From positions 91,056 through 155,055 of the forward strand of contig JAKMFW010000100.1 of assembly GCA_022425325.1 (NCBI GenBank): a DNA stretch of 64,000 nt, read 5' to 3'. Of this stretch, positions 17,911-26,956 are shown piece after piece; positions within the stretch are counted from its first letter, which is position 1; every line of letters starts with the position of its first letter. The stretch comes from Acidimicrobiales bacterium (GTDB lineage Bacteria; Actinomycetota; Acidimicrobiia; Acidimicrobiales; Aldehydirespiratoraceae). A program made the position numbers and the translations under genes. The notes beneath the pieces were generated by a model. It was not told the DNA's origin, did not search any database, and was given only the letters and a program-made list of their open reading frames with translations.

Positions 17911-18717
17911 TCAGGTCGCCGATGCCAGCGCGTCGGCGCTGAACCGGGGCCACGCCTCGGCCGCCCAGGGGCCGAACGGTTCAGTGCACAACGCTACGGC
18001 GGCGGTGCGGGCATCCGGGTCGATCCACAGCATCGTGCCTGTCTGCCCGAAGTGGCCGTAGGTGTGGGGGCTGTTGTCGGCTGCCGTCCAGTGGGGATCC
18101 TTGTGGCCCCGAATCTCCGGTCCGATACCCCATGGGTTCGGGCGTTGGGTGCCGAATCCGGGAAGCACGCCGTCGAGGTCGGGGAGATGGGACGTGACGG
18201 CCTGCTCCAAGGTGGTCTCACCGATGAGAACGGGCCGGCGCCAGGCGTCGATCACCCGGACGAGATCGTCGACGGAGGCCCGTGCGCCAGCACCGGCGGA
18301 TCCGTTGAGGTGGGTGGCGTGCAGGCCGAGCGGGACGATCAGCGCCTCGTCGAGATAGTCCTGAAAGGTGATCCCGGAGCGTTCGGCTACGGCGTCGGCA
18401 GCGAGGTCGTAGGCCGAGGTCGAGTAGATGCGGCGGGTGCGGGGTGGTGCGAGTTGGTCGAGGGTGTCCGGGGCGACCCCGGCGGTGTGGGCGAGCAGGT
18501 CGGTGGTGGTCGAATCGCCCGGTCCGATCGGCTCGTCGAGATCGAGGGTGCCCTCCTCGTGGGCGATCAGCACGGTCATTGCGGTGAGCAGTTTGGTGAC
18601 CGATGCCAGCGCGAACGGCTCGGTGGTGTCCCCCCATCGCTCGATGCTGCCGTCGGGTTGCACGACGGCAGCGGCGGCGCGGCCGGGCCAGTCGGAGAGG
18701 GTGGCGAAGGGGTCCAC
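17911..18717 (-). CDS. Serine hydrolase of the class C beta-lactamase/PBP4* family
   Basis: 268 residues. The nucleophile motif SVTK is seen in FALASVTKLLTAM (residues about 38-50), the YSTSAYDLAAD motif supplies the tyrosine of the second catalytic element, and HFGQTG serves as the third (KTG-like) motif. Such proteins are esterases, peptidases or beta-lactamases; no signal peptide is visible, so it is probably cytoplasmic. GTG at 18717 is chosen because TACGAT lies six bases upstream; an ATG at 18756 is the alternative. Confidence 0.75.
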   Translation of the reverse strand: MDPFATLSDWPGRAAAAVVQPDGSIERWGDTTEPFALASVTKLLTAMTVLIAHEEGTLDLDEPIGPGDSTTTDLLAHTAGVAPDTLDQLAPPRTRRIYSTSAYDLAADAVAERSGITFQDYLDEALIVPLGLHATHLNGSAGAGARASVDDLVRVIDAWRRPVLIGETTLEQAVTSHLPDLDGVLPGFGTQRPNPWGIGPEIRGHKDPHWTAADNSPHTYGHFGQTGTMLWIDPDARTAAVALCTEPFGPWAAEAWPRFSADALASAT

Positions 18718-18723
18718 AGCGTG

Positions 18724-18729
18724 ATCGTA
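18724..18729 (-). promoter_or_regulatory. -10 box TACGAT, leaderless serine hydrolase gene
   Basis: Minus-strand TACGAT with a six-base gap to the GTG at 18717. It faces the divergent TACGGT at 18765, so the two promoters share under 60 bp. Confidence 0.5.
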
Positions 18730-18764
18730 CGGCGATGGGTGCAGAGCCAGCCGCATCGGATCGC

Positions 18765-18770
18765 TACGGT
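18765..18770 (+). promoter_or_regulatory. -10 box TACGGT, leaderless cyclase-like gene
   Basis: TACGGT, six bases, then the ATG at 18777. Confidence 0.55.
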
Positions 18771-18776
18771 GGCGCC

Positions 18777-19304
18777 ATGGCCGATGTGCTGCACGATGCG
18801 TCCCATCCCCGGGCAACCCGGGTTGAGCGATCGTTCGCGTTCGTCGACCTGTCCGGTTTCACCCGGTACACCGATGTGCAGGGGGACGATGAGGCGGTCG
18901 ACATCCTGTCGGCGTTCCGTGCGGTCGTTCGCGGTGTTGCATCGACCCACGGGGTGCGCATCGCGAAGTGGTTGGGCGACGGTGCCATGCTCGTCGGCGT
19001 CGAACCCGAACCGCTGTTGGAGGCACTGGTCGAGATCGAAGGGCTGATCACCGATTCCGGCTCGCCACTCCCGTTACGTGCCGGCTTCACGACGGGTCCC
19101 GTGATCTTGATCGACGGCGACGACTATGTCGGCCATGCGGTCAACCTTGCGGCCCGGTTGTGCGCTGCGGCCGAACCTCGGCAGGTGCTCGCCATCGCCG
19201 ACGACATCGTCCACCTCTACACCGACATCGTGTCGGTGCCGGTCGGTCGACGTGAGATCCCCGGTGTGGAGGAACCCGTCAACGTCGTCGCGATCCGACG
19301 CTGA
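18777..19304 (+). CDS. Class III adenylate/guanylate cyclase-like protein
   Basis: 175 residues forming one catalytic homology domain with no other module. The metal-binding aspartates are visible in FVDLSGFTRYTD (near residue 24) and WLGDGAMLVG (near residue 65), and the transition-state pair appears in VNLAARLCAAAEP. With all of these present it could be active as a homodimer, making cAMP or cGMP. There is no receptor or membrane domain, so the input is unknown. The alkyltransferase-like gene follows after one base. Confidence 0.75.
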   Translation: MADVLHDASHPRATRVERSFAFVDLSGFTRYTDVQGDDEAVDILSAFRAVVRGVASTHGVRIAKWLGDGAMLVGVEPEPLLEALVEIEGLITDSGSPLPLRAGFTTGPVILIDGDDYVGHAVNLAARLCAAAEPRQVLAIADDIVHLYTDIVSVPVGRREIPGVEEPVNVVAIRR

Positions 19305-19305
19305 C

Positions 19306-19596
19306 GTGGACCCCGACCGCTCGACCTGGACCGATTTCGAACGAGCGGCGGGCGCCGTCCTCGACGCGCTCGAACCTGGAGATCTCGTGACCTACGGCGA
19401 AGTCGCAGCCGAGGCCGGGTACCCCGGCGCAGCTCGTGCCGTGGGCTCGTTGCTGCGGCGTGCTCCCAGCGGCACGTTTGCGTGGTGGCGGGTGATCGCG
19501 GCAAGTGGCCACCTCCTGGCGAGCCACGAGGAGGAGCAGACCTCGCGGTTGCGGAGGGAAGGGGTCGAGGTGCGTGACGGCCGGATCGTCCCGTAG
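19306..19596 (+). CDS. Alkyltransferase-like protein (ATL, MGMT family without catalytic cysteine)
   Basis: 96 residues of the DNA-binding domain of O6-alkylguanine-DNA alkyltransferase. In active enzymes the acceptor site reads PCHRV; here it is AWWRVIAASG, so the cysteine is replaced by tryptophan, as in ATL proteins that bind alkylguanine and recruit nucleotide excision repair. GTG start one base after the cyclase stop, so the two are co-transcribed. Confidence 0.8.
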   Translation: MDPDRSTWTDFERAAGAVLDALEPGDLVTYGEVAAEAGYPGAARAVGSLLRRAPSGTFAWWRVIAASGHLLASHEEEQTSRLRREGVEVRDGRIVP

Positions 19597-19696
19597 CGGC
19601 CCGGTCGCTTGTACCCTTGCGTTGTCGTCGTCACCCCACGACGACCCGACCCGCCGGGGGACCCCGCTTCCCGGACCCCGGCTCCCCTGAGAAGAG

Positions 19697-20863
19697 ATGA
19701 CCGAAACACAAACGTTCGCGGATTTGGGGCTGGCCGATGCCATCACCGGCGCCCTGTCCGAGCGGGGGATCACCGCCCCCTTCCCCGTCCAAGCCCTCAC
19801 CATCCCCGACGCACTCGCCGGCCGAGATGTCTGCGGCAAGGCCAAGACCGGTTCGGGCAAGACCCTTGCCTTCGGCCTGCCCGTGCTGCAGCTGATGGCG
19901 AAGGCCGAGCCGAAGACGCCCACCGGGCTCGTGCTCGTCCCGACCCGTGAGCTCGCCAATCAGGTGTGCGACGAACTGGCGCCCGCCGCCGAGGCGGTCG
20001 ACCGAACCGCCCTCGCGATTTACGGCGGCGCACCGATCGAGAAACAGATCGAGAAGCTCGAGCGGGGCGTCGATCTCGTCGTAGCCACCCCGGGTCGCAT
20101 GATCGATCTGATCGAGCGCGGCGCCATCTCGGTGGCCGTCGTCAACCATGTGGTGGTCGACGAGGCCGACCGTATGGCCGACATGGGCTTTCTTCCGCAG
20201 GTCGAGTGGATCCTGCGAAATGTCGAGTCCGATCACCAGACGCTGTTGTTCTCGGCCACGCTCGACGGTGTGGTCAACACGCTGATCAAGCGGTACCAGA
20301 CCGATCCGTCCATGCACGAAGTCGTGTCCGAAGAGGTCACCGTCGAGCAGATGACCCACCGGTTCGTCGCCGTGCACAAGATGGACAAGGCGAAGGTCGC
20401 CGCCAGCATCGCCAAGTCGGCCGAGCGCACGATCATGTTCACCCGCACCAAGGCAATGGCTGATCGGCTCGCCCGGGAACTCGAGGAGCTCGATGTGAAG
20501 GCTGCGCCGATCCACGGTGATCTGCGCCAGTCGAGCCGCGAGAAGTCGCTCAAGGACTTCAGTGACGGCAAGCTTCACACGCTCGTAGCCACCGACGTCG
20601 CCGCTCGCGGCATCCATGTCGACGATGTCGACGTGGTGATCCAGTACGACCCGCCCAGCGATCACAAGACCTACCTGCATCGAGCGGGCCGCACGGCTCG
20701 CGCCGGCGAGTCCGGCCTGGTTGTGACCTTGTCGCTGTGGGACGAGGAGTTGGAGATCAAGCGGCTCCAGAAGCGCATCGATTGTGTGATGCCGATCGTC
20801 GAGATGTTCTCCAATGATGCCCGCCTGGCCGATCTGACCGAGTGGGATCCTGCCGACGCCTGA
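19697..20863 (+). CDS. DEAD-box RNA helicase
   Basis: 388 residues. Motifs in order: Q motif FPVQ, Walker A AKTGSGKT, PTRELA, TPGR, DEAD (VVVDEADRMADMGF), SAT, and in the second domain TDVAARGIHVDDVD and HRAGRTAR. The tail after motif VI is short (about 55 residues), so there is no auxiliary RNA-binding domain. A GAGAAGAG ribosome site precedes the ATG. A TACCCT about 78 bases upstream suggests a leadered transcript. Likely role in RNA unwinding or ribosome assembly; the subgroup is not identifiable. Confidence 0.88.
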   Translation: MTETQTFADLGLADAITGALSERGITAPFPVQALTIPDALAGRDVCGKAKTGSGKTLAFGLPVLQLMAKAEPKTPTGLVLVPTRELANQVCDELAPAAEAVDRTALAIYGGAPIEKQIEKLERGVDLVVATPGRMIDLIERGAISVAVVNHVVVDEADRMADMGFLPQVEWILRNVESDHQTLLFSATLDGVVNTLIKRYQTDPSMHEVVSEEVTVEQMTHRFVAVHKMDKAKVAASIAKSAERTIMFTRTKAMADRLARELEELDVKAAPIHGDLRQSSREKSLKDFSDGKLHTLVATDVAARGIHVDDVDVVIQYDPPSDHKTYLHRAGRTARAGESGLVVTLSLWDEELEIKRLQKRIDCVMPIVEMFSNDARLADLTEWDPADA

Positions 20864-21029
20864 TCCCGTCGTCGCCGACCTTGTCGCCCGCTGGGCCGAG
20901 TCGGGCCGAACCGATCCCGCTGGCACGGTCGCTGCCGTCGTTGCTGCTGTCGCCGCAGCGCGGGGCGTCAGCGTCGAGCTCCGACTCGACGACACCGTTG
21001 TTCCAGCAACGATCGATGTCGACGCAGGA

Positions 21030-22520
21030 GTGTCGTCTGTGCTCGAAGGCCCGTGGGGGCCGTGGCTTCCCGGCTTCGTCCGAGAGGCGCTGACCTCCGA
21101 CGGTGAGCGACACGACGCCGGGGTGCATCACACGCCACCCCGGGTCGTCGATCAGGTCCTCGATCGTGCCCTCATCCACGCCGAGCCGTTAGACGAGCAG
21201 ACGACCGTGCTCGACCCGGCTGTCGGCGGGGGAGCGTTTCTCCTGGCGATGGCCGAACGGATGCCAGGCACACCGTTCGACATCGTCGCTCGTCTTCATG
21301 GTGTCGACGTCGATCCGCTCGCCGTCGCCACAACTCGAGCGGCACTCTCGCTGTGGGCGGGTGGCGACGTCGCGCTCGACACGGTGCGGGTCGGCGACCA
21401 TCTGGTCGATGATCCGTTCGCAACGAAGCGATTCGATCTCGTCGTCGGGAATCCACCGTTCTTGTCGCAGCTGCGCGGCGGTACGCCGCGCAGCCAGGCG
21501 CAACGAGCGGCGCTCGCCGACCGCTGGGCGGGTGTGGGTGGCTATGTCGACGATGCCGCCGCCTTCTTGCTCGCTGGGGTCGATGCGCTCGCCGACGGGG
21601 GCACCGTCGTCCTGGTGCAGCCGGCATCGGTGCTTGGCGCAATCGATGCCCGCTCTGTTCGGGAACGGCTGGCCCGGTCGGCGCCACCGAGGGCGTTGTG
21701 GGTCGATCCTGGTCGGGCCTTCGCCGCCGGCGTCGACACCGTTGCGCTCGTGTGTCGGAGGGGCGACGCTCCTCCGACCGTTGATGTCGACGGCGTGGCG
21801 GTGGATCGGCCGTCGGCGGCTTCGTGGGCACCGCTCCTGGCGGCGGCTGCCGGTGTCCCGGTCGTGCCCCGTCCGACCGGCGGCGCCACGTTGGGTGATG
21901 TCGCCCGGGTTACGGCGGGCTTCCGCGATCAGTACTACGGGCTCACCGACGCCGTCGTCGACGACGCCGCCGGTGCCCATCCGCTCGTGACATCGGGGGT
22001 CATCGACCCGCTCGACGATGGATGGGGGAGGCGTCCGACCCGTTTCGCAAAGCGGTCCTTCGACGCGCCCGCGGTTCTGCTCAACCGGGTCGACCCGTCG
22101 ATCGACACCTGGATCCGCGACCGACTCGTGCCGAAGGTGCTCGTTGCGTCCCAGACCCGTCTGATCGAGGCGATCGTCGATGTCGATGGTCGATGCGTGC
22201 CGTGTACGCCGGTCGTGTCGGTGGAGCCGGTCGGCGGACCGTCGATCTGGCATCTTGCTGCGCTGCTCATCAGCCCGGTCGCCACCGCCTGGCTCGTTAC
22301 CGAGGCAGCGGGCACGGCGCTGTCGGCCGCTGCCGTCCGAGTCTCGGCTGCAACGCTCGCCGCGCTCCCTCTTCCGGACGATGAGCAGGCGTGGGACATC
22401 GCTGCGGAAGCGTCTCGCAACGGAGATGTCGCCGCCTGCGGCCGGGCCATGCTCCAGGCCCATGCGGTCGACGACGACGCCCTCTACGCGTGGTGGTGGG
22501 ATCGAATGCCGACCCGATGA
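21030..22520 (+). CDS. N6-adenine DNA methyltransferase (Eco57I/TaqI-like), start uncertain
   Basis: 496 residues from the GTG at 21030 (GCAGGA ribosome site). SAM-binding motif I (LDPAVGGGAFLLAMA) lies near residue 65 and the catalytic NPPF near residue 145, followed by a C-terminal half that could be the target-recognition region. No restriction endonuclease gene is adjacent, so it may be an orphan methylase or act on another nucleic acid. The frame stays open and protein-like for 60 more codons back to 20850, where only a CTG overlaps the helicase end, so the true N-terminus may be longer. Confidence 0.75.
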   Translation: MSSVLEGPWGPWLPGFVREALTSDGERHDAGVHHTPPRVVDQVLDRALIHAEPLDEQTTVLDPAVGGGAFLLAMAERMPGTPFDIVARLHGVDVDPLAVATTRAALSLWAGGDVALDTVRVGDHLVDDPFATKRFDLVVGNPPFLSQLRGGTPRSQAQRAALADRWAGVGGYVDDAAAFLLAGVDALADGGTVVLVQPASVLGAIDARSVRERLARSAPPRALWVDPGRAFAAGVDTVALVCRRGDAPPTVDVDGVAVDRPSAASWAPLLAAAAGVPVVPRPTGGATLGDVARVTAGFRDQYYGLTDAVVDDAAGAHPLVTSGVIDPLDDGWGRRPTRFAKRSFDAPAVLLNRVDPSIDTWIRDRLVPKVLVASQTRLIEAIVDVDGRCVPCTPVVSVEPVGGPSIWHLAALLISPVATAWLVTEAAGTALSAAAVRVSAATLAALPLPDDEQAWDIAAEASRNGDVAACGRAMLQAHAVDDDALYAWWWDRMPTR

Positions 22521-22599
22521 CTCGGTATTTGGACCGGTGTTGCTACCCTGAAAGGCTCACGCCGTCGCCGACGGGCGACATCGCACGGAGCCAGGACTC

Positions 22600-23817
22600 G
22601 TGACCCAGCGACCCGAACACCTCCACTACGACGCCTCCCGGCGTTTCGCCGCGGGCCTGCCCGCCTCCGGTACGTGGCGCCAGGGCGACCCTGTCGGCAA
22701 CCGTGAGTTCGCCGAGGTCTGCGGTGAGCGGCCGTTCGTGCTCGAAGGTGGGGGTGTGCTTCCCGAGGTCACCATCGCCTACGAAACCTGGGGTTCGCTC
22801 GATGACGAACGCGGCAACGCCGTGCTCATCACCCATGCGCTCACCGGTGACGCACATGCGGCAGGCGACATGGGTCCTGGTCATCCCTCCGATGGCTGGT
22901 GGAAGGACCTGATCGGCCCCGACAAGGCAATCGACACCAATGAGTACTTCGTGGTGTGCGCCAACGTGCTCGGCGGTTGCCAGGGCACGACCGGTCCGTC
23001 GTCGACCGACCCCGAGACCGGCAAGCCCTACGGCCCCACGTTCCCGCAGGTCACCATTCGCGACATCGTCCGCACCCAGCACATGCTGATGAACCATCTC
23101 GAGTTGCCGTATTGGCTCTCGGTTGTGGGTGGCTCGATGGGCGGAATGCAGGTGCTCGAGTGGGGCGCGATGTACCCCGACCACGTGAAGTCGCTCATCC
23201 CGGTGGCATCCGTCGCCGCGGCCAGCCCGCAGCAGATCGGCTGGAGCGCCGTGGAGCGGATGGCGATCGTCCAGGATCCGAAGTGGCGCGATGGCTGGTA
23301 CTACGACGCCGAACCCGGTGATGGTCCCTGGCATGGCCTGGCACTGGCCCGGGAGATCTCCCAGATCACCTACCGCACGACCGAGGTCTTCGATGATCGA
23401 TTCGGTCGCGAACCGGTGAGCAAGAAGGAAGAACTCCAGCCGTGGGGCCGCTATCAGGTGGAGTCCTATCTCGACCACCACGGGCAGAAACTGGTCCGTC
23501 GTTTCGACGCCAACTCGTTCCTCGTGCTGTCCAAGGCCATGGATCTCCACGACGTTGGTCGCGGGCGCGGTGGCATCGAGCGGGTCCTCGGCGCGTTCCG
23601 GATGCCGGTGCTCACAGCCTCAATCACCAGCGACGTTCTGTACCCGCCGTATCAGCAGGCCGCGATCCATGAGGCGATCACCGCCGGCGGAGGCAGCTGC
23701 GAGTACCACGTCGTCGAGAGCCCACAAGGCCACGACGGCTTCCTCCTCGAGTCGGCGTTCCTCGGCCCGCTCATCGCCGACACGCTTCTGCGCGCCGCCA
23801 AGGAAGCCGCCGAGTAG
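22600..23817 (+). CDS. metX: Homoserine O-acetyltransferase
   Basis: 405 residues of the alpha/beta-hydrolase MetX family. The nucleophile elbow GGSMGGMQVLEWG is near residue 182, and the late SITSDVLYPP and SPQGHDGFL supply the aspartate and histidine. NVLGGCQGTTGPSS is a family hallmark. It makes O-acetyl (or O-succinyl) homoserine for methionine. GTG start at 22600 with GGAGCC upstream. The 5' region has TACCCT near 22545 and a short GTCGCC/GGCGAC hairpin; no SAM riboswitch is recognised. Confidence 0.9.
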   Translation: MTQRPEHLHYDASRRFAAGLPASGTWRQGDPVGNREFAEVCGERPFVLEGGGVLPEVTIAYETWGSLDDERGNAVLITHALTGDAHAAGDMGPGHPSDGWWKDLIGPDKAIDTNEYFVVCANVLGGCQGTTGPSSTDPETGKPYGPTFPQVTIRDIVRTQHMLMNHLELPYWLSVVGGSMGGMQVLEWGAMYPDHVKSLIPVASVAAASPQQIGWSAVERMAIVQDPKWRDGWYYDAEPGDGPWHGLALAREISQITYRTTEVFDDRFGREPVSKKEELQPWGRYQVESYLDHHGQKLVRRFDANSFLVLSKAMDLHDVGRGRGGIERVLGAFRMPVLTASITSDVLYPPYQQAAIHEAITAGGGSCEYHVVESPQGHDGFLLESAFLGPLIADTLLRAAKEAAE

Positions 23818-23829
23818 AACGGGCCATCG

Positions 23830-24612
23830 ATGCCCGAGATGCTGGAGATCGAAGAGTATCGGCTCGCTGCTGATCCGGTGATCGGCCGCACGGTTGCCGC
23901 CGTTCATGCGCCCGACGAGTGGTACGCCAAGGGCGCCACGACGACCGACGCCCTTCGTGCCGAGCTTCCGGGTCTGCGCATCACCGGAACCCGGCGGATC
24001 GGCAAGCTGATGCTCGTCGACACCGACGGGCCGGTGCTGGGTCTGCGTTATGGCATGACGGGCCGGATCCTCGTGGACGACACTGCCCCGATTGCGGCGC
24101 TCGAGTATTCGAGCGACCGCAACGATCCGGCGTGGGATCGCTTCGGGCTCGACTTCGCCGAGGGAGGCTCGCTCGTCATTCGTGATCCCCGTCGGCTCGG
24201 AGGTGTCGAGCTCGATCCTGACGAGTCCAAGCTCGGCCCCGATGCGGCGGCGATCACACTCAAACCCTTCCGTGCGATCCTCACGGCATCGTCGGCGCCA
24301 CTCAAGGCCCGACTCATGGATCAGGCGAAGATCGCCGGCATCGGCAACCTGCTGGCCGACGACATGCTCTACCGCTCGCGGCTGGCGCCGAATCGGCCCG
24401 CCAACTCGCTGTCGGATCACGAGCAGGCGAAGCTGCACCGGTCGATGCGGCGCACGCTCGAAGTCCTGGGCGCACGGGGAGGCAGCCACACCGGCGATCT
24501 CCAGGTCGAACGCAAGCGCGGTGGGGTGTGCCCACGATGCCCGACGGTCGAGTTGCGGCGCGACGACGTGGGCGGTCGCACCACCTACTGGTGTGCCGAC
24601 TGTCAGACCTGA
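23830..24612 (+). CDS. Fpg/Nei-family DNA glycosylase-AP lyase
   Basis: 260 residues. The N-terminus MPEMLEIEEY keeps the catalytic proline-glutamate pair. The helix-two-turn-helix KIAGIGNLLADDMLYRSRLAP is near residues 165-185, and a C-terminal zinc finger is formed by CPRCP and WCADC. The family removes oxidised bases and nicks the strand. It follows metX by twelve bases. The exact substrate (8-oxoguanine or oxidised pyrimidine) is not determined. Confidence 0.82.
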   Translation: MPEMLEIEEYRLAADPVIGRTVAAVHAPDEWYAKGATTTDALRAELPGLRITGTRRIGKLMLVDTDGPVLGLRYGMTGRILVDDTAPIAALEYSSDRNDPAWDRFGLDFAEGGSLVIRDPRRLGGVELDPDESKLGPDAAAITLKPFRAILTASSAPLKARLMDQAKIAGIGNLLADDMLYRSRLAPNRPANSLSDHEQAKLHRSMRRTLEVLGARGGSHTGDLQVERKRGGVCPRCPTVELRRDDVGGRTTYWCADCQT

Positions 24613-24721
24613 ACCCGGCTCAGTCCGCGGCGCTGATGATGGGAGTGGTCGTCGGTTCAGACACGGGCGCTTCTCGACAGACACGCCGATCGGTGTCGCT
24701 GTGCACTACGGTCGACGGGCG

Positions 24722-25117
24722 ATGTCTGGCCTCCACCGTGTTCGTTCGTTGCTCGTCGCGACGGTCCTCGTTGTGAGCGTGCTCGGTGCTGGGGCGCCGG
24801 TTGCTGCGCAGGTTGACAGCAACGGTGCTGAGGGCGACGTGTTCGATGCGAACGAGACGGAGAGCACGATCGACGCAATTCGCTACCAGCTCTGGGGTAT
24901 CGCCGGGATCACGGGTGCCCTGCTCGTCGTCTATATCTGGCACACGGATCCGGCCCGTCGCCAACGGGTAGCCGGCCGTCGTCGCTCCGAACGCGAACGT
25001 GCTGCGGCCACCGCACTCGAGGACATGTTCGTGTTGCCCGGCGAGATCGACGACGAGCAGCCCGCCGACACGCGCGCTGAGGCAGCCGATTCCTCCACGG
25101 AGCCCAAGCCCGACTGA
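24722..25117 (+). CDS. Small membrane protein with signal peptide
   Basis: 131 residues. A signal peptide (LLVATVLVVSVLGAGAPVAAQ) is followed by a short exported stretch, a transmembrane segment (LWGIAGITGALLVVYIW, residues about 57-73) and a basic then acidic cytoplasmic tail. Start at 24722 gives a complete signal peptide; TACGGT lies nine bases upstream. No family recognised. Confidence 0.65.
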   Translation: MSGLHRVRSLLVATVLVVSVLGAGAPVAAQVDSNGAEGDVFDANETESTIDAIRYQLWGIAGITGALLVVYIWHTDPARRQRVAGRRRSERERAAATALEDMFVLPGEIDDEQPADTRAEAADSSTEPKPD

Positions 25118-25140
25118 GTCGACAGTTCGTGGTTGCCGGT

Positions 25141-25146
25141 TACGGT
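25141..25146 (+). promoter_or_regulatory. -10 box TACGGT before small gene
   Basis: TACGGT with six bases to the ATG at 25153. The spacer GGAGGC could also be read as a ribosome site, so leaderless status is less certain here. Confidence 0.4.
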
Positions 25147-25152
25147 GGAGGC

Positions 25153-25377
25153 ATGTCCGACTCCCTCGACATCGACGCCCTGTTGGAACGGTTCCGTGAG
25201 CGGGCCGAGGCGGTGAAGCGCCGCAATCTCCCGCCGGTCGGCGGCGATGAACGTGCAGCCTTCGTCAAGCAAGCCCAGACCGACTACATGGACTACGCCA
25301 TGATCGGCGACGCCGAAGGTGAGCTCGCCGACGGCATCTTGACCCTTCGGATCGACCTTCGGTCATCCGACGGGTGA
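25153..25377 (+). CDS. Small conserved-looking hypothetical protein
   Basis: 74 residues, soluble, with an N-terminal amphipathic helix (DALLERFRERAEAVKRR) and a motif AQTDYMDYAMIGDAE. Codon use is like that of its neighbours. It ends 66 bases before tRNA-Gly. No function can be assigned. Confidence 0.6.
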   Translation: MSDSLDIDALLERFRERAEAVKRRNLPPVGGDERAAFVKQAQTDYMDYAMIGDAEGELADGILTLRIDLRSSDG

Positions 25378-25443
25378 CCGCCGCCGGTTTTCGTGCACGC
25401 AGGTGCGGGATCTCGCTGCAAGCGGTTACCATTGCGAGCCGCT

Positions 25444-25519
25444 GCGGACGTAGCTCAGTTGGTAGAGCGCAACCTTGCCAAGGTTGAGGTCGCCGGTTCG
25501 AACCCGGTCGTCCGCTCCA
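25444..25519 (+). tRNA. tRNA-Gly(GCC)
   Basis: A full cloverleaf: acceptor GCGGACG pairs with CGTCCGC, the anticodon loop is TTGCCAA with anticodon GCC, and the T arm carries GGTTCGAACCC. The CCA end is encoded (25517-25519). A strong terminator follows. Confidence 0.95.
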
Positions 25520-25528
25520 GATTCACTC

Positions 25529-25564
25529 GATCCCGCACGGGCTCCGTGCGGGATCGGTCGTTTT
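25529..25564 (+). terminator. Intrinsic terminator after tRNA-Gly
   Basis: GATCCCGCACGG (25529-25540) is the complement of CCGTGCGGGATC (25544-25555), followed by GGTCGTTTT. Confidence 0.85.
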
Positions 25565-25603
25565 GGGCGCTTGCGGTCATGCGTCGCACCGGTGGCGACG
25601 GGT

Positions 25604-26827
25604 TCAGCCGAGGCGGTGTGTAGCCACGAACTGATCGAGGCACTCCCCGATGTAGTGACAGTCGTCGTCATTCATCGAGTGGTTGTTCGGCAGGATCAGC
25701 CCCCATTCCATCACTCGGTCGGCGTTGGGGAGACCGCCCGGCGGGCAGCGGTGAGGCTGATCGCGGAAGGCCGGCTGGCGGGCCGCGTTTCCGGTCCAGA
25801 CCATTCGGGTGTCGATGCCATGGCGTTCCATCCAGTGCTGAAGTTCAGCGCGGCGGATCCCGGATCCAGGTTCGATGATGATCGGGAACATGTGCCATCC
25901 GGTCTCAACTCCGTCGGTCAAGCGGGGGAGGGTGAACAGGTCGCCGTGGCGGGCGAAGTGACTGCTGGTGAGTTCGAAGTTCCGCTGCCGACGAGCGAGG
26001 TTGTCGGCGAGTTTGTCGAGTTGGACCAGACCGAACGCAGCGGAGAGTTCAGATGGCTCGAAGTTCCAACCGAGCTCATCGAAGATGAAGAGGTTGTCGT
26101 ACTCGAGGTCGTCATCGATCGTACTGAAGAATCGATCACCGGCGCCCTTGCGTGAGCCGAAGAGTTGGACTTCCGAACGTCGGCCCCAGCGTCGAAGGGT
26201 GAGGGCGCGATCGGCCAGGTCGTCGTCGTCGAAGCACACCATCCCACCGGTGCCAGCGGCAGTGATGATGTGAGACAGCGCGAAGCTGGTCAGGCTGATG
26301 TCGGCGCGAGTCCCGGTGGGCGTGCCCCGAAGCGTCAGGCCGAGGGCGTCGCAGGAATCCTCGATCACCCAGAGGTCGTGACGGTCGGCGATCTCGCGAA
26401 TGCGGTCCCAGTCGGGAGCGTTGCCGATGAGGTCGGGCGTGAGGATTGCCCGGGTGCGGGGTCCGATCATCTCCTCGATGGCGTCCACATCGATCTGGAA
26501 GGTGTCGGGCGTGACGTCGACAAAGACCGGGACGAGCTGGGCTCGCAGCATGGGGGCGAGGTCGGTGGAGAACGTGACGGCCGCCGTGATGATCTCGTCG
26601 CCAGGCTCGAGATCGAGGACCTCGATGGCGAGGTAGAGCGCTGAGCTGCCTGAATTGCACATCACGCCACGACGCTTACCGAGGAGCGCAGCGACGCGTT
26701 CCTCCATGTTTCGGACGTTGCGCCCGATTCGGAGGGCGGTGGGGCCGCCTCGCAGCACGTCCACGACCGCGTCGATCTCTCGTTCGTCATGAACGGAGCC
26801 GGCGTAGTTGATCCGACGATTGGTCAT
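25604..26827 (-). CDS. DegT/DnrJ/EryC1 family PLP protein, probable NDP-sugar 3-dehydratase (His type)
   Basis: 407 residues with the fold-type I architecture of sugar aminotransferases. The aspartate that holds the PLP nitrogen is in EDSCDALG (D157). Where aminotransferases have the Schiff-base lysine (SFHGTKNLT), this protein has SFALSHIIT, with histidine at residue 186. That change defines the ColD/E1 group, which remove a 3-hydroxyl from 4-keto-6-deoxy sugars. No sugar-nucleotide genes are adjacent. Divergent from a MarR gene across a 21-bp palindrome. Confidence 0.75.
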   Translation of the reverse strand: MTNRRINYAGSVHDEREIDAVVDVLRGGPTALRIGRNVRNMEERVAALLGKRRGVMCNSGSSALYLAIEVLDLEPGDEIITAAVTFSTDLAPMLRAQLVPVFVDVTPDTFQIDVDAIEEMIGPRTRAILTPDLIGNAPDWDRIREIADRHDLWVIEDSCDALGLTLRGTPTGTRADISLTSFALSHIITAAGTGGMVCFDDDDLADRALTLRRWGRRSEVQLFGSRKGAGDRFFSTIDDDLEYDNLFIFDELGWNFEPSELSAAFGLVQLDKLADNLARRQRNFELTSSHFARHGDLFTLPRLTDGVETGWHMFPIIIEPGSGIRRAELQHWMERHGIDTRMVWTGNAARQPAFRDQPHRCPPGGLPNADRVMEWGLILPNNHSMNDDDCHYIGECLDQFVATHRLG

Positions 26828-26885
26828 CACGTGCTCCCTCGCTGGCGCGGTACCCACGTCGTGAGATCTTCCATCGTCGTGGCTT

Positions 26886-26906
26886 ATGCTTGACTGAGTC
26901 AAGCAT
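26886..26906. promoter_or_regulatory. 21-bp perfect palindrome, probable MarR operator
   Basis: ATGCTTGACT-G-AGTCAAGCAT lies between the divergent DegT-type and MarR genes, 51 bases before the MarR start and 59 before the DegT start. It contains TTGACT, which may also be a -35 element. Confidence 0.7.
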
Positions 26907-26956
26907 TTCGGCGTGAATGGGTCAACCGAAGACGCACGGGCAGGAGGTCTGACATC

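Noticed and set aside
21030..22520. Complete restriction-modification system
   Set aside because: Neighbours are a helicase and metX; no endonuclease or specificity gene is present.
22521..22599. SAM riboswitch upstream of metX
   Set aside because: Under 50 bases of leader with one short hairpin; no conserved SAM riboswitch core is seen.
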